This document shows positions 5,687 to 8,551 of a stretch of 8,551 bases of DNA, one piece after another. The stretch covers positions 1 through 8,551 of the forward strand of contig JBGOTT010000172.1 of NCBI GenBank assembly GCA_041476585.1, written 5' to 3'. This DNA is from JADGRQ01 sp041476585 (GTDB lineage Bacteria > Pseudomonadota > Gammaproteobacteria > Burkholderiales > SG8-39). The notes under the pieces were generated by a model. It was not told the origin of the DNA and searched no databases. It saw only the letters and a program-made list of their open reading frames with translations. The translations under genes and the position numbers were made by a program. The first letter of the stretch is position 1, and each line of letters opens with the position of its first letter.

Positions 5687-6622
5687 ATGGCTGTCGAATG
5701 GGCTTGGATCAAGTCGCAGCGCCCGATCGAGCTTGCAGACCGCGGAATCTTCCTGCCCGCCGGCGGCGCATGCATGGTGATGCTGCTGCATGGCCTGACC
5801 GGGAGTCCCACGGAACTCGGCTACCTCGCCTACCACCTTCAGTATCGGGGCGGCTACCCGGTGAGATGCCCGCGTCTGGTGAATCACGGCCAGCCACTCG
5901 GCGTGCTCGCACGGACGACCTGGAAGCAACTTCATGACTCCGGACGGGAAGCCTTTTTCGAGGCGCGCCAGGCCGCGCGCGAAAAAGGCGTGCCGCTCGT
6001 CGTGGGAGGCCTGTCGCTCGGCGCAGTTCTCTCGCTGATGCTCGCGGCCGAGTTTCCGCACGACGTTGCAGGTGTCGCCTGCCTGTCTCCGACGCTGTTC
6101 TACGACGGATGGAACGTGCCGTGGTACCACAAGCTCATTGCGCTGGTCGACTACACCCCTTTCAAGTACTTCACCTATTTCCGCGAAGACGAGCCGTACG
6201 GCCTGAAGGACGAGGCGCTGCGCCGGAAGATCGCGGCCCAATACGGCAAGACTTCGCTACGCGAGGGCGGCGATCCGGCGGCACTCGGCTACGCGCATTT
6301 CCCGGTGCGGCTGTTCTGCGAGATGCGCCGCTTGATCGCGCACTGCAAGAGCCTTCTGCCCGAAGTGACGTGTCCGGTGCTTCTGATCCAGGCCGAACAC
6401 GACGACATGACCAGTCCGAGGAATTCGCAGTTCATCCTCGACCGGATCAATTCGTCCTGGCGCGAACTGATCCTGCTGAAGCAGTCCTACCATGTCGTGT
6501 CGGCCGACCTCGAGCGTGCGACGGTCGCGGTCAATCTGCAGCGATTCTGTGAAACGGTGATCGAATTGCAGCGGCCGGAACCCCCGGCCGATGCGCTGGT
6601 GGATGCCGCAGCCAATGCCTGA
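5687..6622 (+). CDS. Alpha/beta hydrolase, carboxylesterase/monoacylglycerol-lipase-like
   Basis: A 311-residue cytoplasmic hydrolase without signal peptide or membrane helix. The oxyanion-loop motif LLHGLTGSPTELG spans 33-45, the nucleophile elbow GGLSLGA has S110, the acid is D239 or D240 in IQAEHDDMTSP, and the base is H269 in KQSYHVVSAD. A lid-like insertion with many aromatics (about 137-170, including NVPWYHKL and YFTYFRED) precedes the acid. The spacing resembles small esterases such as Est30 and bacterial monoacylglycerol lipases, which cut acyl esters; a thioesterase-like role in releasing an acyl chain from the nearby ACP is possible but not shown. ATG 5687 is the only reasonable start, as an in-frame stop lies at 5675-5677. 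The end overlaps the phosphatase start by 8 bases. The ester or thioester substrate is unknown. Confidence 0.88.
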   Translation: MAVEWAWIKSQRPIELADRGIFLPAGGACMVMLLHGLTGSPTELGYLAYHLQYRGGYPVRCPRLVNHGQPLGVLARTTWKQLHDSGREAFFEARQAAREKGVPLVVGGLSLGAVLSLMLAAEFPHDVAGVACLSPTLFYDGWNVPWYHKLIALVDYTPFKYFTYFREDEPYGLKDEALRRKIAAQYGKTSLREGGDPAALGYAHFPVRLFCEMRRLIAHCKSLLPEVTCPVLLIQAEHDDMTSPRNSQFILDRINSSWRELILLKQSYHVVSADLERATVAVNLQRFCETVIELQRPEPPADALVDAAANA

Positions 6623-7280
6623 GCCGGTTCTGTTTTTCGATTTCGACAATACGCTCACACTGGGCGATGTGCTCGACGACGTGATCGCAGAGTTCTCCCC
6701 GAACGACGCATGGCGCGAATGGGAACAAGCCTGGGCGGAGGGCCGTATGTCGGCGCGGGATTGCCTGCAGCGCCAGATTGAAAATCTGCGCGTATCGCGC
6801 GAAGCGCTGCTTGCGAACCTGGCTTCGGTGCGGATCGATGGTTCGTTCGTAAGCATCCTGAGCTGGGCGCGATTGCGGCAGGTGGAGGTGAACATCGTCA
6901 GCGACAGTTTTCTGCCGCTGATACTGCCTATCCTGCGCAGCAACGGCATCGGCGGCGTGCCGGTATTCGCGAACGACCTGGAGTTCTCGGGGGACCGCCT
7001 GCATCCGTCCTTCCCGTTCCACGACCCGGCATTCCCGCGATCGGCCAACGCCAAGGCGCGTCACCTCGCGGCCTATCGCGATCACACCATCATCTTCGCG
7101 GGCGACGGGCGATCGGACCTCGATGCGGCGCTGGCTTCCGACATCGTGTTTGCCAAAGCCTCGCTCGCGCTGGAACTCGCGGCCCGTTCGGTGCCGTTTC
7201 TGCCGTTTGACACGCTTGCCGTGGTGCTCGCATTTCTTGAAAGGATGGAGATTCCGGTTCATGCAGGCAATACAATATAG
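6615..7280 (+). CDS. HAD-IB family phosphatase (MtnX/phosphoserine-phosphatase-like)
   Basis: A 221-residue hydrolase of the haloacid dehalogenase superfamily. Motif I is FFDFDNTLT with D9 the nucleophile and D11 the acid/base; motif II is IVSDSF (S96); motif III is K147; motif IV is FAGDGRSDLDAA with D164 and D168 for magnesium. The helical cap between motifs I and II (about 20-85) is the C1 type of subfamily IB, as in phosphoserine phosphatase and MtnX. It should hydrolyse a small phosphate monoester in the cytoplasm. No other methionine-salvage enzyme is certain here, so MtnX function is not claimed. In-frame ATGs at 6591 and 6603 would lengthen it by 8 or 4 residues; 6615 is chosen because it places motif I at the usual distance from the N-terminus. 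The 8-base overlap with the hydrolase shows the two are one operon. Confidence 0.88.
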   Translation: MPEPVLFFDFDNTLTLGDVLDDVIAEFSPNDAWREWEQAWAEGRMSARDCLQRQIENLRVSREALLANLASVRIDGSFVSILSWARLRQVEVNIVSDSFLPLILPILRSNGIGGVPVFANDLEFSGDRLHPSFPFHDPAFPRSANAKARHLAAYRDHTIIFAGDGRSDLDAALASDIVFAKASLALELAARSVPFLPFDTLAVVLAFLERMEIPVHAGNTI

Positions 7281-7283
7281 ACT

Positions 7284-8551
7284 ATGGCAGAAGATCGAGC
7301 GCCCGCCGTGCAGCGCCGCCTGGCGGCGATCCTGAGCGCCGACGCTGCCGGCTACAGCCGCCTGATGGGCGACGACGAGGTGGCCACGGTGCGCACGCTC
7401 TCCACCTGCCGCAATCTGGTGGCCGACATCATTGCGTCGCATCACGGGCGCGTCGTGGACGCCCCCGGCGACAACATGCTCGCTGAATTCGGTAGCGCAG
7501 TCGACGCGGTGGAAGCCGCGACCGCGATGCAGGCGCAACTGGGCGCCTGCAACGCCGAGTTGCCCGAGCACCGCCGCATGGCGTTCCGGATCGGAGTCAA
7601 CCTTGGCGACGTGATCGTCGATGAGGGGCGCATCTACGGCGACGGGGTCAACATTGCCGCGCGCCTGGAGGCGCTCGCGGAAGCCGGGGGCATCTGCATT
7701 TCCGGCAAGGTGTACGAGGAGGTCCACCGCAAGCTCGATCTCGAGTTCGAGGACACCGGCGAGCATGAACTGCACAATATCGCCTCGCCGGTGCGCGTCT
7801 ACCGCGTCGGCAGCAGCGGCAAGCGCGCGCAAGGCCAGGGCGCAGGCGTGCCAGCCAACCCGGCAAAGCCGTCGATCATCGTGCTGCCGTTCACGAATAT
7901 GAGCGGCGTGGCCGAGCAGGAGTTCTTCGCCGACGGCCTTACCGAGGACATCCTCACCGACCTCTCGCGTTTCCGCGAGCTGTTCGTCATCTCGCGCAAC
8001 ACGTCGTTCAAGTTCAAGGGCCAGGCGGTCGACGTGAAGAAGGTCGCGAAGGAACTCGGCGTGCAGTACGTGATCGAGGGCAGCGTGCGCCGCGCGGGCA
8101 ACCGCGTCCGTGTCACGGTGCAGCTGATCGACGCCGAAGCGGACCGGCATGTCTGGGCCGAGCGTTATGACCGCGATCTCGAGGACATCTTCGCGATCCA
8201 GGACGAAGTGACCTCGTCCATCGTCGCCACGCTGCCCGGTCGCGTGGAGGCTGCCGCGCGCGACCGCGCCGAACGCAAGCCGACGGACAACATGGCAGCC
8301 TACGAATGCGTGCTCGAAGCGAAACTCCTGCACCACCGCTCGAACAGGGAAGACAATGCCAGGGCGCAGCAGTTGATCGGGCGCGCGATCGGGCTCGACG
8401 CGAAGTATGCGCACGCGCACGCCTGGAGGGCCTGCATCCTGGGCCAGGCATGGGGCTACGGGTGGTGCGCGGACAAGCGGGAGACCGAGAAGGAGATCGA
8501 GCGGGAACTCGCGGTGGCCTTGAGGCTCGACGACAACGACAGCGACGTGCA
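7284..8551 (+). CDS. Class III nucleotide cyclase with TolB-like and TPR regions (partial)
   Basis: The first 422 residues are visible and the frame is open at the right edge. Residues 11-175 form a class III cyclase domain: metal aspartates D20 (LSADAAGYS) and D63 (PGDNMLAEF), and the transition-state pair N123 and R127 in YGDGVNIAARLE. The positions that normally read adenine (Lys and Asp) hold D59 and R116, a charge swap. A Gly/Ala/Pro linker (178-196) leads to a TolB N-terminal-like domain, IIVLPFTNMSG (198-208) to about 310, then a TPR-like helix pair from about 354 (LDAKYAHAHAWRACIL). No membrane helix is seen. Such proteins are common in Rhizobiales and Betaproteobacteria, and few have been studied. 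It starts 3 bases after the phosphatase stop, in the same frame and without a clear Shine-Dalgarno. A role in signalling is likely; a link to the upstream cluster is not shown. Confidence 0.9.
   Translation, partial: MAEDRAPAVQRRLAAILSADAAGYSRLMGDDEVATVRTLSTCRNLVADIIASHHGRVVDAPGDNMLAEFGSAVDAVEAATAMQAQLGACNAELPEHRRMAFRIGVNLGDVIVDEGRIYGDGVNIAARLEALAEAGGICISGKVYEEVHRKLDLEFEDTGEHELHNIASPVRVYRVGSSGKRAQGQGAGVPANPAKPSIIVLPFTNMSGVAEQEFFADGLTEDILTDLSRFRELFVISRNTSFKFKGQAVDVKKVAKELGVQYVIEGSVRRAGNRVRVTVQLIDAEADRHVWAERYDRDLEDIFAIQDEVTSSIVATLPGRVEAAARDRAERKPTDNMAAYECVLEAKLLHHRSNREDNARAQQLIGRAIGLDAKYAHAHAWRACILGQAWGYGWCADKRETEKEIERELAVALRLDDNDSDV

Noticed and set aside
1..7280. Methionine salvage operon (MtnB-like aldolase-fold protein and MtnX-like phosphatase)
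   Set aside because: The two genes are 6 kb apart on opposite strands, the aldolase-like protein is not clearly MtnB, and no MtnA, MtnD or MtnN is visible.
6531..8420. Open frame of 629 codons on the minus strand opposite the phosphatase and cyclase
   Set aside because: It spans two real genes and their junction, has low-complexity Arg/His-rich content and no domain; it is a shadow of G/C-rich codon use.

Overview
This is a GC-rich, gene-dense bacterial chromosome segment. The codon use (third positions mostly G or C), the short gaps and start/stop overlaps, and the cyclase/TolB-like/TPR protein at the right end suggest a proteobacterium, most likely Beta- or Alphaproteobacteria. That placement is an inference; there is no rRNA or marker gene here. 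I see no tRNA, rRNA, insertion sequence or CRISPR array, and no gene-free stretch longer than about 115 bases.

Layout. (1) Positions 1-2159, minus strand: an operon read right to left with a small acyl carrier protein (ACP), a FabF-type ketosynthase that starts on TTG overlapping the ACP stop, and a class II aldolase/adducin-family protein cut by the window edge. (2) Positions 2219-4142, plus strand, divergent from the ACP: two small four-helix DMT/SMR-like membrane proteins and a GNAT/FemAB-like N-acyltransferase, joined by ATGA and GTGA stop/start overlaps. (3) Positions 4152-5573, minus strand: a class III PLP aminotransferase, convergent with the acyltransferase across only 9 bases, with a GC-rich hairpin over the junction. 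(4) Positions 5687-7280, plus strand: an alpha/beta hydrolase overlapping a HAD-IB phosphatase. A nested inverted repeat lies just before the hydrolase start. (5) From 7284 to the window end, plus strand: a class III nucleotide cyclase fused to TolB-like and TPR regions, truncated by the window.

How they may work together (inference). ACP, ketosynthase, PLP aminotransferase and GNAT acyltransferase are the parts needed to make an acyl chain, aminate it and acylate the amine. The paired small transporter resembles the ArnE/ArnF and EmrE groups, which move lipid-linked or cationic molecules across membranes. The hydrolase could release or trim an acyl intermediate and the phosphatase could dephosphorylate one. 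I therefore read the 1-7280 region as a candidate small cluster for an amino-lipid or N-acylated amine that is made in the cytoplasm and flipped or exported. I do not recognise it as a named pathway. Its product, and whether the aldolase, hydrolase and phosphatase belong to it, are open. The cyclase is more likely an unrelated signalling gene.
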